Source: Bordetella parapertussis (GTDB lineage: Bacteria > Pseudomonadota > Gammaproteobacteria > Burkholderiales > SG8-39). Taken from it: DNA of 44,510 nucleotides. The position numbers and the translations under genes are program-made. Shown here piece after piece: positions 25,284-32,676 of the stretch; position 1 is the first letter of the stretch; every line of letters begins with the position of its first letter. Below the pieces are notes generated by a model. The model ran no database searches. It saw only the letters and a program-made list of their open reading frames with translations, and was not told where the DNA came from. The stretch spans positions 1-44,510 of the forward strand of contig CAMDFL010000013.1 in NCBI GenBank assembly GCA_945897475.1, read 5' to 3'.

Positions 25284-27608
25284 ATGCAGAAATTCGGAGT
25301 TGGCCAGAGCGTTCAGCGTTTCGAGGATCCACGGCTGTTGCGCGGCCACGGGCAGTTCGTCAACGATACCTTTCTTCACAATCAGGCGTATGCAGTGGTC
25401 GTGCGATCGACGCACGCGCATGCGAGGATTAAAGCCGTGCATACGCAAGCCGCTTCGTGTGCGGCTGGGGTGCTTGCCGTCTATACCGGCGCGGACTATG
25501 CGGCGGCGGGTCTTGGTGCGCCGGCGCCGATGATGAAACGCACCCGTATTGATGGTTCGCCGATGTTCGCACGCAGCCACCCGGTGATTGCCAGGGATCT
25601 GGTTCACTACGTGGGCGAACCGGTGGCTATGATCGTCGCGGATACCCTTTCCGAGGCGCGTGACGCAGCGGATCTGTTGGAAATCGACTATGAGCCACTG
25701 CCGGCCGTGGTCAACGGTGCAAAAGCGGTTCAACCGGGCGCCCCGGCCGTATGGGATGAATGCCCTGACAACCGCTCGCACATGCAGGAGCTTGGCGACA
25801 AAGCAGCCACCGAGGCGGTGTTTGCAAAAGCCGCTCACGTGGTGCGCCGGCGCTACGAAATCACCCGTTTGCACGCGCAGTACCTGGAACCGCGTGGCGT
25901 CGTTGGCGACTATGACATTCGTAGCGAACGCTACGTCCTGTATGCCGACGTGCAGTATCCGCACCGGGTGCGCGAGATGTTGTCCGGGCGCGTATTCAAG
26001 CTGCCGGCGCATCGTGTGCATGTCATCACCCACGATGTCGGTGGCGGTTTCGGCACCAAGGGATGGCAATACCCGGAGCATCGCCTGATGCTGTGGGCCG
26101 CAAAGAAGCTTGGCCGGCCGGTGAAATGGAATTGCGAGCGCAGCGAAGTGATCCTCGCCGATGAGCATGCGCGCGAAAATATCACGACAATTGAATTGGC
26201 ATTGGACGCCGAGGGGCATTTCCTCGCCATGCGCGCAGATGTTGAGGCCAATGTCGGGGCCTATGTATCTTCGGATCGAAATATGCTGGCGCCTTTCGGG
26301 GCGACACGCGCGCTCACCGGCACCTACGCGATTCCGGTCGCGTATGCGCAGACCCATGCGGTGATGAGCAATTGCAATTCAACCGCGCCCTACCGGGGCG
26401 CCGGTCGCCCGGAGGCCATCTATGCGATCGAGAGGCTGATTGACGACGCCGCGCGTGAACTCAAGCTCGACCCCATAGAGCTGCGGCGCAAGAACTTGAT
26501 TGCGCCATCGGCCATGCCTCTAAAGACCGCGCTGGGCTACAACTATGATTGTGGAGAGTTCGAGCGCGGCATGGATATGACATTGAAGGCCGCCGATGTC
26601 GCCGGGTTTTCAGAGCGCCGCGAGGCAGCCAAACGTCGCGGCAAACTGCGTGGCCTGGCTGTGGTCAATGCCATCGAAATGGCAGCCGGCGCAGGCATAG
26701 AGGAAGCGGAGGTACGCTTCAATACCGGCGGCACCGCCACGGTTATCGTCGGCACCAAGAACCAGGGGCAGGGCCACGAGACCATGTACAAACAAATATT
26801 GGCCGAACGCATGGGACTTGACCCGGCGGAAGTCGAATTCGTCGATGGCGATACCGATAGGCTTGCCTTTGGAATGGGCACTTCCGGGTCGCGCTCAACC
26901 GTGATGGGTGGCAGCGCCGTTTATCTTGCCGCGGAAAAATTGATCGCCAAGGGCAGCAAGATTGCGGCCCACATGCTCGAGGCAGCCGAGAGCGATCTGG
27001 TTTTCGCACAAGGCAATTTCACCATTACCGGCACCGATAAATCCGTGTCGATAAAAGATGTCGCGCGCGCAGCCTTCCAGCCGGCCAAGCTGCCCAAGGG
27101 ACTGGAGCCCGGTTTCTACGAGACAGGAACGTTTAATTCCACGGATTTCACCTTTCCCAATGGTTCGCACGCCTGCGAAGTGGAAATTGATCCCGACACC
27201 GGCGAGGTGCAGATGATCAACTACGTGGTGGTCGACGACGTGGGTACGGTGATTAATCCCATGACCCTCAAAGGACAGATTCACGGCGGTGTGGCGCAAG
27301 GGGCAGGGCAGATCCTGATGGAGAAAATTGTCTATGACGAAGACAGCGGCCAATTGCTGTCGGCATCACTAATGGACTACGCCATTCCACGCGCCGATGA
27401 CATGTGCGACATCATCATCCACAGCAACCCGGTGCCCACCAAACGCAATCCGCTGGGCGCCAAGGGCGCTGGCGAGGCGGGCGTGGTGGGTGCAATGCCT
27501 GCGGTGATGAACGCGATCGCCAATGCACTTGCCGATGTTGGGGTAAAACATTTCGACATGCCGGCGTCGAGTGAACGCGTATGGCGCGCGATACAATCGG
27601 CAAAATAA
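25284..27608 (+). CDS. Xanthine-dehydrogenase-family molybdopterin-binding large subunit (CoxL-like, form II)
   Basis: A 774-residue molybdenum hydroxylase large subunit. In order: FGVGQSVQRFEDPRLLRG (CoxL-type start), HDVGGGFGTKGWQYPEHRL (cofactor loop), APYRGAGRPEA (about residue 370), GTKNQGQGHET, GTSGSRSTVMGG, and GAKGAGEAGVVGAMPA with the catalytic glutamate near the C terminus. The active-site loop is PYRGAGR, not the AYXCSFR loop of true CO dehydrogenase, so it is a form II-like enzyme that hydroxylates another substrate, perhaps an aromatic, N-heterocycle or aldehyde. The [2Fe-2S] and FAD subunits such enzymes need are not encoded beside it: the neighbours are the ThDP decarboxylase and a VOC protein. 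Confidence 0.9.
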   Translation: MQKFGVGQSVQRFEDPRLLRGHGQFVNDTFLHNQAYAVVVRSTHAHARIKAVHTQAASCAAGVLAVYTGADYAAAGLGAPAPMMKRTRIDGSPMFARSHPVIARDLVHYVGEPVAMIVADTLSEARDAADLLEIDYEPLPAVVNGAKAVQPGAPAVWDECPDNRSHMQELGDKAATEAVFAKAAHVVRRRYEITRLHAQYLEPRGVVGDYDIRSERYVLYADVQYPHRVREMLSGRVFKLPAHRVHVITHDVGGGFGTKGWQYPEHRLMLWAAKKLGRPVKWNCERSEVILADEHARENITTIELALDAEGHFLAMRADVEANVGAYVSSDRNMLAPFGATRALTGTYAIPVAYAQTHAVMSNCNSTAPYRGAGRPEAIYAIERLIDDAARELKLDPIELRRKNLIAPSAMPLKTALGYNYDCGEFERGMDMTLKAADVAGFSERREAAKRRGKLRGLAVVNAIEMAAGAGIEEAEVRFNTGGTATVIVGTKNQGQGHETMYKQILAERMGLDPAEVEFVDGDTDRLAFGMGTSGSRSTVMGGSAVYLAAEKLIAKGSKIAAHMLEAAESDLVFAQGNFTITGTDKSVSIKDVARAAFQPAKLPKGLEPGFYETGTFNSTDFTFPNGSHACEVEIDPDTGEVQMINYVVVDDVGTVINPMTLKGQIHGGVAQGAGQILMEKIVYDEDSGQLLSASLMDYAIPRADDMCDIIIHSNPVPTKRNPLGAKGAGEAGVVGAMPAVMNAIANALADVGVKHFDMPASSERVWRAIQSAK

Positions 27609-27682
27609 AGGAATACCGGCAGGGCGCACCGATAGCCGATCAAACCCGTGGCGATGACGCCCGCCCAATTATCGAGAAGATC

Positions 27683-27737
27683 ATCATTCATGACAAAAAC
27701 ATGCCTCTTACGAGTCTGTCATGTTTTTGAGAATGAT
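27683..27737. repeat. Large AT-rich imperfect hairpin after the molybdenum hydroxylase gene
   Basis: CAAAAACATG (27694-27703) pairs perfectly with CATGTTTTTG (27720-27729), and ATCATTC (27683-27689) pairs with GAATGAT (27731-27737) outside it, with small bulges. An alternative pairing CATGACA/TGTCATG is possible. It lies in the 200-bp gap before the VOC gene and could terminate the upstream transcript or be a protein-binding dyad. The T-run is inside the stem, so a classical terminator is not certain. Confidence 0.5.
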
Positions 27738-27808
27738 CAATGAGCGCCTGCAAAGCTATTAACGTCAATCGCCGGTGACCTCAATCACTCTGGCAAAAGG
27801 ATCCGAGC

Positions 27809-28765
27809 ATGAGCATTCTTGGCGTTGAACAGTTGATTTATGGCGTTGACGATGTGCAGGCCGCCGGACGTTTTCAGGAAGACTGGGGGATGGAGCGTGT
27901 GGGCTCAGGCGAACATGGCGCCGACTTCCGCCTGCAAAATAACACAACGGTGCACTTGCGCCGTAACACCGACGCGGGCCTGCCACCCGCGACCGTTCGC
28001 TGGTTGCCGCATCTTGAGCGTTCAACGCTTCGCGAAGCCATCTGGAGTGTCGACAATAAAGCGTCGCTGGATAAAATCGGCGCAGAATTGTCGCGCGACC
28101 GCGAAGTGAAAACCGATTCAAGCGGCTTGCTGCATAGCGTTGACGACTGTGGCTTTCATATTGGATTCGCGGTGACGCAAAGAAAGGAAGTGATTCTGCC
28201 GCTGACCGAAGTCAATACCCTGGGTACTTATGCGCGCCGCAATCGCCAGGCAGATGGAACGCGTCGTCGCCGGGTCAGCCCCTACAAGGCCGGGCATCTG
28301 GTTTATTGGGTTCCGGACAAATTGGACGAGGCAGCGCGTTTTTATGTGGAGCGGCTTGATTTTCGTCCCACCGACAATAGCCCTGCCATGCGCTTTATGC
28401 GCGCCAATGGCTCAAATGACCATCACAGCCTTTTGATCCAACAACAGGCAGGTCTGTGGGGATTTCAGCACGTGGCCTACGAATACAAGGATTTCGACGA
28501 AGTGATGTTTGCCGGCTGCCATATGGAAGAGCAGGGCTGGAAAACCAATACCGGTCCGATCCGCCACAACGTCAGTTCCACCTGCTCGTGGTATGTGTGG
28601 AATCCGGCGGGCGGCGTCTCAGAGGCCTATTCCGATATGGATTACGTGGATGACAACTGGGTGGTCGGTTGGAACGATCCCAAGGACCCGGGCTCCTACG
28701 GTGTTTCGTGGGCAGTGCGGCCTGGTAAGCGACGCGCCCGACCGGCGGAATGGATTGAGGACTGA
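27809..28765 (+). CDS. Two-domain VOC (glyoxalase/extradiol dioxygenase-like) protein
   Basis: A 318-residue protein with two vicinal-oxygen-chelate domains, about residues 3-135 and 158-290, the layout of type I extradiol dioxygenases such as 2,3-dihydroxybiphenyl dioxygenase. Candidate metal ligands in the second domain are His163 (KAGHLVYW), His221 (FQHVAYEY) and Glu272 (GVSEAYSDMD), the usual His-His-Glu set. SPAMRFMRANGSNDHHSLLI has the family's substrate-site histidines (205/206). It is the last plus-strand gene of the series and could cleave a ring after hydroxylation. Family fold is firm; dioxygenase activity is likely but unproven. Confidence 0.78.
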   Translation: MSILGVEQLIYGVDDVQAAGRFQEDWGMERVGSGEHGADFRLQNNTTVHLRRNTDAGLPPATVRWLPHLERSTLREAIWSVDNKASLDKIGAELSRDREVKTDSSGLLHSVDDCGFHIGFAVTQRKEVILPLTEVNTLGTYARRNRQADGTRRRRVSPYKAGHLVYWVPDKLDEAARFYVERLDFRPTDNSPAMRFMRANGSNDHHSLLIQQQAGLWGFQHVAYEYKDFDEVMFAGCHMEEQGWKTNTGPIRHNVSSTCSWYVWNPAGGVSEAYSDMDYVDDNWVVGWNDPKDPGSYGVSWAVRPGKRRARPAEWIED

Positions 28766-28795
28766 ATGTGCGTCGCCTATTTCGAGGCCAATGGT

Positions 28796-28872
28796 CAAGC
28801 TGAATCCAGTGGCGGAAATTTGAGTAGCTTAAATTTCAGTGACATAGATTTTAGTTGGGCTGAATTCCCAGT
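28796..28872. repeat. Degenerate 15-bp tandem array between convergent gene ends
   Basis: Successive blocks CAAGCTGAATCCAGT, GGCGGAAATTTGAGT, AGCTTAAATTTCAGT, GACATAGATTTTAGT and a final 17-bp block each end in AGT after an AATT-like core. The last blocks run into the 3' end of the Bug gene on the other strand, including its stop codon. The copies are quite diverged. Confidence 0.5.
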
Positions 28873-29822
28873 TCGCGGATAATTTTTCCCCACTTATCCC
28901 GCTCCGCCCGATAGAACGCCGACAATACCTGTGGCGTACTGGCTCCTATATTGTTGGCCCAAAAGAATTTCTGTACTGCTTGGGTGAACTGTGTGTCACG
29001 AACGATGCGTTCCATTTCACGATTGACGCGATTAACCACCTCGGCGGGCGTCCCCGCCGGCGCCGCCAGCGATAACCAGCCTTCTGATTCGTAGCCCGGA
29101 TAGAACTCCGCCACTGCGGGAACGTCGGGAAATGCCGGCAGGCGTTTAAGGGAAGTCACCGCCAGGAATCGCATCTTGCCCGCGCGAATGTGCGGCATGA
29201 CCGTTCCCACGGAGTTCACCATTACCGGCACCCGCCCCGACACTGCGTCCTGCACCGCTTGGCCGGTATCTTTGTAATTGATCTGAGTCATCTGGATGCC
29301 CGCGACCCTATTCAACCATTCCTGCGAAATATTCAGGAAGGCCACGGTGATGCTATAGGAAAGCTTACCCGGCTGGCTCTTTGCCAGTGTCACCAACTCC
29401 GGAAAAGTATTGACCGGCAAATCGGGATGCACCGCAATCCCTGAGGGACCAGAGTCCACAATCATGGCCACCGGTGTGAAATCCTTGAGCGGGTCGTATG
29501 GGATGTTCTTCACCAGATTTGGCGCAATCGCCACCGCTACGATGGATGCGGCATAAAAATTATAGCCATCCGGCGCGGATCGGGCGGCCGCCTCGGCACC
29601 AATGACACCTTCACCACCAGGTCGATTTTCGATAATCCAGGATTGGCCCAGCGCCCTGGTTAATTGCTCAGTGGTCACTCGAGCGACCAAGTCCGGTGCT
29701 GACCCCGGAGAGTTGGAAAGGAATAATCGGATGGGCTTCACCGGCCATGCTGTTTGCGAATGTGCATAAGCGCTGAAACTTGAAATCAGAATAAACAGTG
29801 CAAGGCGTCCATACACGTTCAT
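28851..29822 (-). CDS. Bug-type periplasmic solute-binding protein
   Basis: A 323-residue PF03401 protein starting at the ATG at 29822 (AAGGA about 8 bp before). The open frame reaches 29888, but its extra residues are encoded by a repeat array and are unlikely to be translated. Signal peptide to about residue 23 (SAYAHSQ), then WPVKPIRLFLSNSPGSAPDL. This variant has SNSPGS where most Bugs have PFPPGG, suggesting a different ligand-loop geometry. NYKDTGQAVQDAVSGRVP and IRELGIQPN at the C terminus are typical. Its start region is shared with the divergent Bug gene at 30009. Ligand unknown. Confidence 0.88.
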   Translation of the reverse strand: MNVYGRLALFILISSFSAYAHSQTAWPVKPIRLFLSNSPGSAPDLVARVTTEQLTRALGQSWIIENRPGGEGVIGAEAAARSAPDGYNFYAASIVAVAIAPNLVKNIPYDPLKDFTPVAMIVDSGPSGIAVHPDLPVNTFPELVTLAKSQPGKLSYSITVAFLNISQEWLNRVAGIQMTQINYKDTGQAVQDAVSGRVPVMVNSVGTVMPHIRAGKMRFLAVTSLKRLPAFPDVPAVAEFYPGYESEGWLSLAAPAGTPAEVVNRVNREMERIVRDTQFTQAVQKFFWANNIGASTPQVLSAFYRAERDKWGKIIRELGIQPN

Positions 29823-29840
29823 TGGGTCGTCCTTTTTCAT

Positions 29841-29920
29841 CGCATGCGTGTGGAACAGCATACGGGTTGAATAGCATACGGGTTGCATACCATTCGATCG
29901 ATCTGCATGCGGGTCGAAAC
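29841..29920. repeat. 16-bp tandem array between two divergent Bug genes
   Basis: Two adjacent 16-bp units, AGCATACGGGTTGAAT (29857-29872) and AGCATACGGGTTGCAT (29873-29888), differ at one base. Upstream CGCATGCGTGTGGAAC and downstream GCATGCGGGTCGAAAC appear to be diverged copies in the same 16-bp register. The array lies 19-98 bp upstream of the minus-strand Bug start and so occupies the divergent promoter region. Confidence 0.75.
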
Positions 29921-30008
29921 TGGAATAAGGTACTTAGAATAACGCGGTGCCGCGATTTTAGAAAAAAAACACAAGACATAAAAAAAGCAGATCGAAAGGA
30001 TGAAAACG

Positions 30009-31016
30009 ATGAGACCAAATGCGACGGCGACGGCGACGGCGACTGGGACTGCGGCGATGGCGGCGCTGGCGCTATTGGCGGGGTCCATCCTTGTAGGTAC
30101 CGCTCCGGCAATAGCACAAACCTACCCAGCAAAGCCCATACGGCTGATTCTTCCATTTACGGCTGGAATTGGCACCGATGTCTTCGCTCGCAAGATCGCA
30201 CCCCTAATGGGGGATTCATTAGGCCAGGCGGTGATTGCCGAGAATCGCACAGGGGCGAGCGGGGCGATTGGCGCGGAAGCGGTGTACAAAGCCGCAGCAG
30301 ATGGTTACACGCTGCTGTTTAGCTCGGCTTCCCCGACCGTCGCCTTGCCACACACTATGAAGGACCTGCCCTACGACCCCAATGGTTTCACGCCGATCAT
30401 GGCGGCTCTTGAGCCGCTGATTGTTATCGTGATTCGGCCCGCTTTGCCGGTGCATTCAATGCGGGAGTTCCTCGAATATGCCAAGCGCAACCCGGGCAAG
30501 CTGAGCTACGGGAGTTCCGGGATCGGTTCGACCTTCCATATGTTTGGTGCATCGCTCAATCAAACCGCAGGAATCGATATTCTCCATGTTCCCTACAAAG
30601 GAACCAATCTCGGGGTAAATGACATCATGGCTGGGCTGCTGGATATGGGTTTTGGTTCTCTCGCGGGAATCGGTCCATTGATCAAGGGCGGGAAGGTCAG
30701 GGCAATCGCCATCCTGGGTCAAAAACCGGCCAGTGTCATGGCGGACTTGCCCGCAGTTACCGAGGTTGTTCCGGGCGTTAATGTTTCCCCTGGCTGGTTC
30801 GCGTTCTGGGGTCCGCCGAGCTTGCCTCTATCTATTGTTCGCCGGATTCATTTGGAATTGCTGAAGGCGATGAATACAGCGGAGATGAAAACCTGGTATG
30901 ACAGCAACGGCTTTGCCTATCTTGGAACCAGTCCTGAAGAGCTCCGTATGATCCAAAAAGTGGGTTTGGAATCCTATGGACGGATGTTGAAGTCATTGAA
31001 CATTAAGACTGAGTGA
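30009..31016 (+). CDS. Bug-type periplasmic solute-binding protein
   Basis: A 335-residue PF03401 protein. The ATG at 30009 is preferred over 30000 because AAAGG stands about 9 bp before it but directly touches the first ATG. The signal-peptide N-region is an Ala-Thr run encoded by a GCGACG repeat, followed by MAALALLAGSILVGTAPAIAQ as hydrophobic core and cleavage site. YPAKPIRLILPFTAGIGTD starts the mature protein. AAADGYTLLFSSASP, YGSSGIGSTFHMFGASL, VPYKGTNLGVNDIMAG and MLKSLNIKTE complete the pattern. A run of nine T follows the stop but without a clear stem. It is divergent from another Bug gene. Confidence 0.89.
   Translation: MRPNATATATATGTAAMAALALLAGSILVGTAPAIAQTYPAKPIRLILPFTAGIGTDVFARKIAPLMGDSLGQAVIAENRTGASGAIGAEAVYKAAADGYTLLFSSASPTVALPHTMKDLPYDPNGFTPIMAALEPLIVIVIRPALPVHSMREFLEYAKRNPGKLSYGSSGIGSTFHMFGASLNQTAGIDILHVPYKGTNLGVNDIMAGLLDMGFGSLAGIGPLIKGGKVRAIAILGQKPASVMADLPAVTEVVPGVNVSPGWFAFWGPPSLPLSIVRRIHLELLKAMNTAEMKTWYDSNGFAYLGTSPEELRMIQKVGLESYGRMLKSLNIKTE
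30021..30050 (+). repeat. GCGACG hexamer repeat within a signal-peptide region
   Basis: GCGACG occurs three times in a row, followed by GCGACT and GGGACT. It encodes the alternating Ala-Thr stretch at the start of the Bug signal peptide. Hexamer slippage here would lengthen or shorten the N-region in frame. Confidence 0.75.
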
Positions 31017-31155
31017 TGTGGTTTTTTTTTGAAAAGTTACAAATATTATCAATAGTTTATTTGGTCATTCTAATGTTAATTGTTATTTAACATAATACAC
31101 ATTGTGCGTCATTTAGGGTTGAGTTTTTTATATCTGCTTTATTCAGAAACCGCGG

Positions 31156-31186
31156 TTTTATACGGGTGGTGTTTATCCGTATAAAA
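31156..31186. terminator. Strong AT-rich dyad after the response-regulator gene
   Basis: TTTTATACGG (31156-31165) and CCGTATAAAA (31177-31186) are perfect 10-bp inverted copies around an 11-base loop. It lies 67 bp beyond the stop of the minus-strand response regulator, inside a 236-bp AT-rich spacer that otherwise holds nothing recognisable. It could be a terminator stem for that gene (no T-run follows) or a binding site. Confidence 0.4.
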
Positions 31187-31252
31187 ACGTGGTTCGCCCG
31201 CGGCCGCGCTGCTAAAACCTGAAGTGCCATTCGGCTTATTTCCCAGGCGGGC

Positions 31253-31954
31253 TTAATCCCAGGCGGTCTTACTGAATAAATAACCTTGATTGCGCACCGT
31301 CTTGATGCGGCGCGGCTTCTTCGCGTCATCACCCAGGTATTTGCGCAGCCGACTGACGCGCATGTCGATGGAGCGGTCTAATCCGTCGTGCGGGATGCCA
31401 CGTACCCTGTCCATGATGCTGTCGCGAGTCAAGACAATTCCAGCATTTTGGGCGAGTAGCCAGAGTAGTTCGAACTCTGCGGCGCTGCAAAGAACTTCGC
31501 GCTCATTCAGATGCACAGTCCGCGCAGCTAGGCTGATGCAAAAATGTCCGTAGCGAAGTTCATTTTGCCCGCCCCAAGCCGCGGCGTTCTCCGTCCTTCG
31601 CAGGCAGGCCTTCAAATGTGCCGCAATAACCCGCGGTTCGACTGGCTTGATCAGATAGTGGTCCGCACCCAGCTCCAATCCGAGGACGCGGTCCACGTCC
31701 TCGTCGCGCGCGGTAAGCATCAAAATCACGCCGCGGTAGCGCGGGCGCAGTTCACGGCATAGGTCGAAACCGTCCTTGCCGGGAAGGTTTCCATCGAGAA
31801 TCACTGCGTCTGGCGATTCCGCGTTGATGCGGGCAAACGCGCGCGCGCCATCGCTTTCGACGCCAGTCCGGTAGGCCTGCTTGTCGAGATAGCGCCGCAG
31901 CACCGCCGCGAGAACCGGGTCGTCTTCGACAATCAGGATAGATTGTGCGGGCAT
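31253..31954 (-). CDS. OmpR/RstA-type response regulator
   Basis: A 233-residue two-domain regulator. Receiver: acidic pair Asp11-Asp12 (ILIVEDDPVL), phospho-acceptor Asp54 in VILDGNLPGKDGFDL, Thr81 in LMLTARDED and Lys103 in YLIKPVEP. Output: an OmpR-type winged helix from about residue 130, with LCSAAEFELLWLLAQNAGIVLTR and the recognition region DRSIDMRVSRLRKYLGDD, ending KTVRNQGYLFSKT. DGNLPGKDG is reminiscent of RstA. No sensor kinase gene lies on either side. A divergent HPt-like gene starts about 650 bp away, and the leader carries a 16-bp tandem array. Its signal and targets are unknown; the nearby Bug genes are possible targets. Confidence 0.92.
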   Translation of the reverse strand: MPAQSILIVEDDPVLAAVLRRYLDKQAYRTGVESDGARAFARINAESPDAVILDGNLPGKDGFDLCRELRPRYRGVILMLTARDEDVDRVLGLELGADHYLIKPVEPRVIAAHLKACLRRTENAAAWGGQNELRYGHFCISLAARTVHLNEREVLCSAAEFELLWLLAQNAGIVLTRDSIMDRVRGIPHDGLDRSIDMRVSRLRKYLGDDAKKPRRIKTVRNQGYLFSKTAWD

Positions 31955-32008
31955 AGGATGCTGTAGTGCGCAGACGCTGCGTTGGCTGATTCTTTCAATG
32001 CCATGGGA

Positions 32009-32087
32009 TTGAGATCTTTCGGAGTTGAGATCTTTCGGAGCTTAGATTCTTCGGAGCTGAAATCTTTCGGCGTTGAAATCTTGCAGG
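32009..32087. repeat. Five tandem 16-bp units upstream of the response-regulator gene
   Basis: TTGAGATCTTTCGGAG occurs twice in perfect tandem (32009-32040), followed by three diverged units in the same register: CTTAGATTCTTCGGAG, CTGAAATCTTTCGGCG and TTGAAATCTTGCAGG. The array starts 55 bp upstream of the response-regulator start codon, in its promoter region. The divergence gradient suggests that the gene-proximal copies are the youngest. Confidence 0.88.
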
Positions 32088-32223
32088 TGGTTAAAGTCGA
32101 CCACTTACCTGGCCGATGCTCAAGAGTACCGTAAAACGCCAATCATGCGCCGGCGAGAACCCGGCTCCTGCGTGGCCTCAACTTGGGATCGGTGTTGCAC
32201 GCGGGCCGCGCGTCCCCGCCCGC

Positions 32224-32604
32224 CTATTTGTCGGCCTGCCTGCCAGCCTGCCATGTCGCCATCGCGTCACTGATTTCGTCGTCGAGCGCGACCTTCTCTA
32301 ATAGCAGACGCTCCAGCGCCACCGCGACCGCGTTGCGCTCCTGCGCCTTCAAGGCCGCCTCCAGCGCCTCCAGGGGATCGTCATCGCGGCGATCGATGAA
32401 TAGCCACCAAGCAAACCGCATATTGTGCGCAAGCGCCGCGATGCGTGACAGATCTCCGATGGCGAGCGCATCGCGAAGCGACTGGTTGAGCGTGGGAGCG
32501 AGCTCGATCGCAGCGTGAGCTGCCACGGCGAAAATCTCTTCGTCGCCATCGAGTCTCGCAAGCGCTGCGGCGAAGCGAGCGCTTATCAGCGTTGCGGACG
32601 GCAT
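32224..32604 (-). CDS. HPt-like (histidine phosphotransfer) domain protein
   Basis: About 126 residues from the ATG at 32604; the frame opens ten codons earlier at 32634. The pattern is that of an HPt four-helix bundle: LARLDGDEEIFAVAAHAAIE, then LRDALAIGDLSRIAALAHNM with the candidate phospho-histidine His60, and later EALEAALKAQERNAVAVALE. In standard HPt domains the histidine is followed by S/T-L-K-G-S-A; here it is followed by NMRFAWW, so the kinase/regulator docking surface is altered. It is encoded on the same strand upstream of the response regulator. It may relay phosphate to that regulator or be a degenerate, inhibitory HPt. Moderate confidence: this is pattern recognition without a search. 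Confidence 0.55.
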   Translation of the reverse strand: MPSATLISARFAAALARLDGDEEIFAVAAHAAIELAPTLNQSLRDALAIGDLSRIAALAHNMRFAWWLFIDRRDDDPLEALEAALKAQERNAVAVALERLLLEKVALDDEISDAMATWQAGRQADK

Positions 32605-32676
32605 CGCTGTCGGTGCGCGTCTATGAGTACTCACAGAAAAACGCTCATATTCGACTCGCCGCGAGGGCTGGTACTT

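Noticed and set aside
25236-26357. 373-codon open frame on the minus strand
   Set aside because: Antisense to the molybdenum-hydroxylase gene; Arg/His-rich product typical of the mirror frame of a GC-rich gene.
25284-27608. Carbon monoxide dehydrogenase (CoxL form I)
   Set aside because: The active-site loop is PYRGAGR and lacks the AYXCSFR motif of true CO dehydrogenase.
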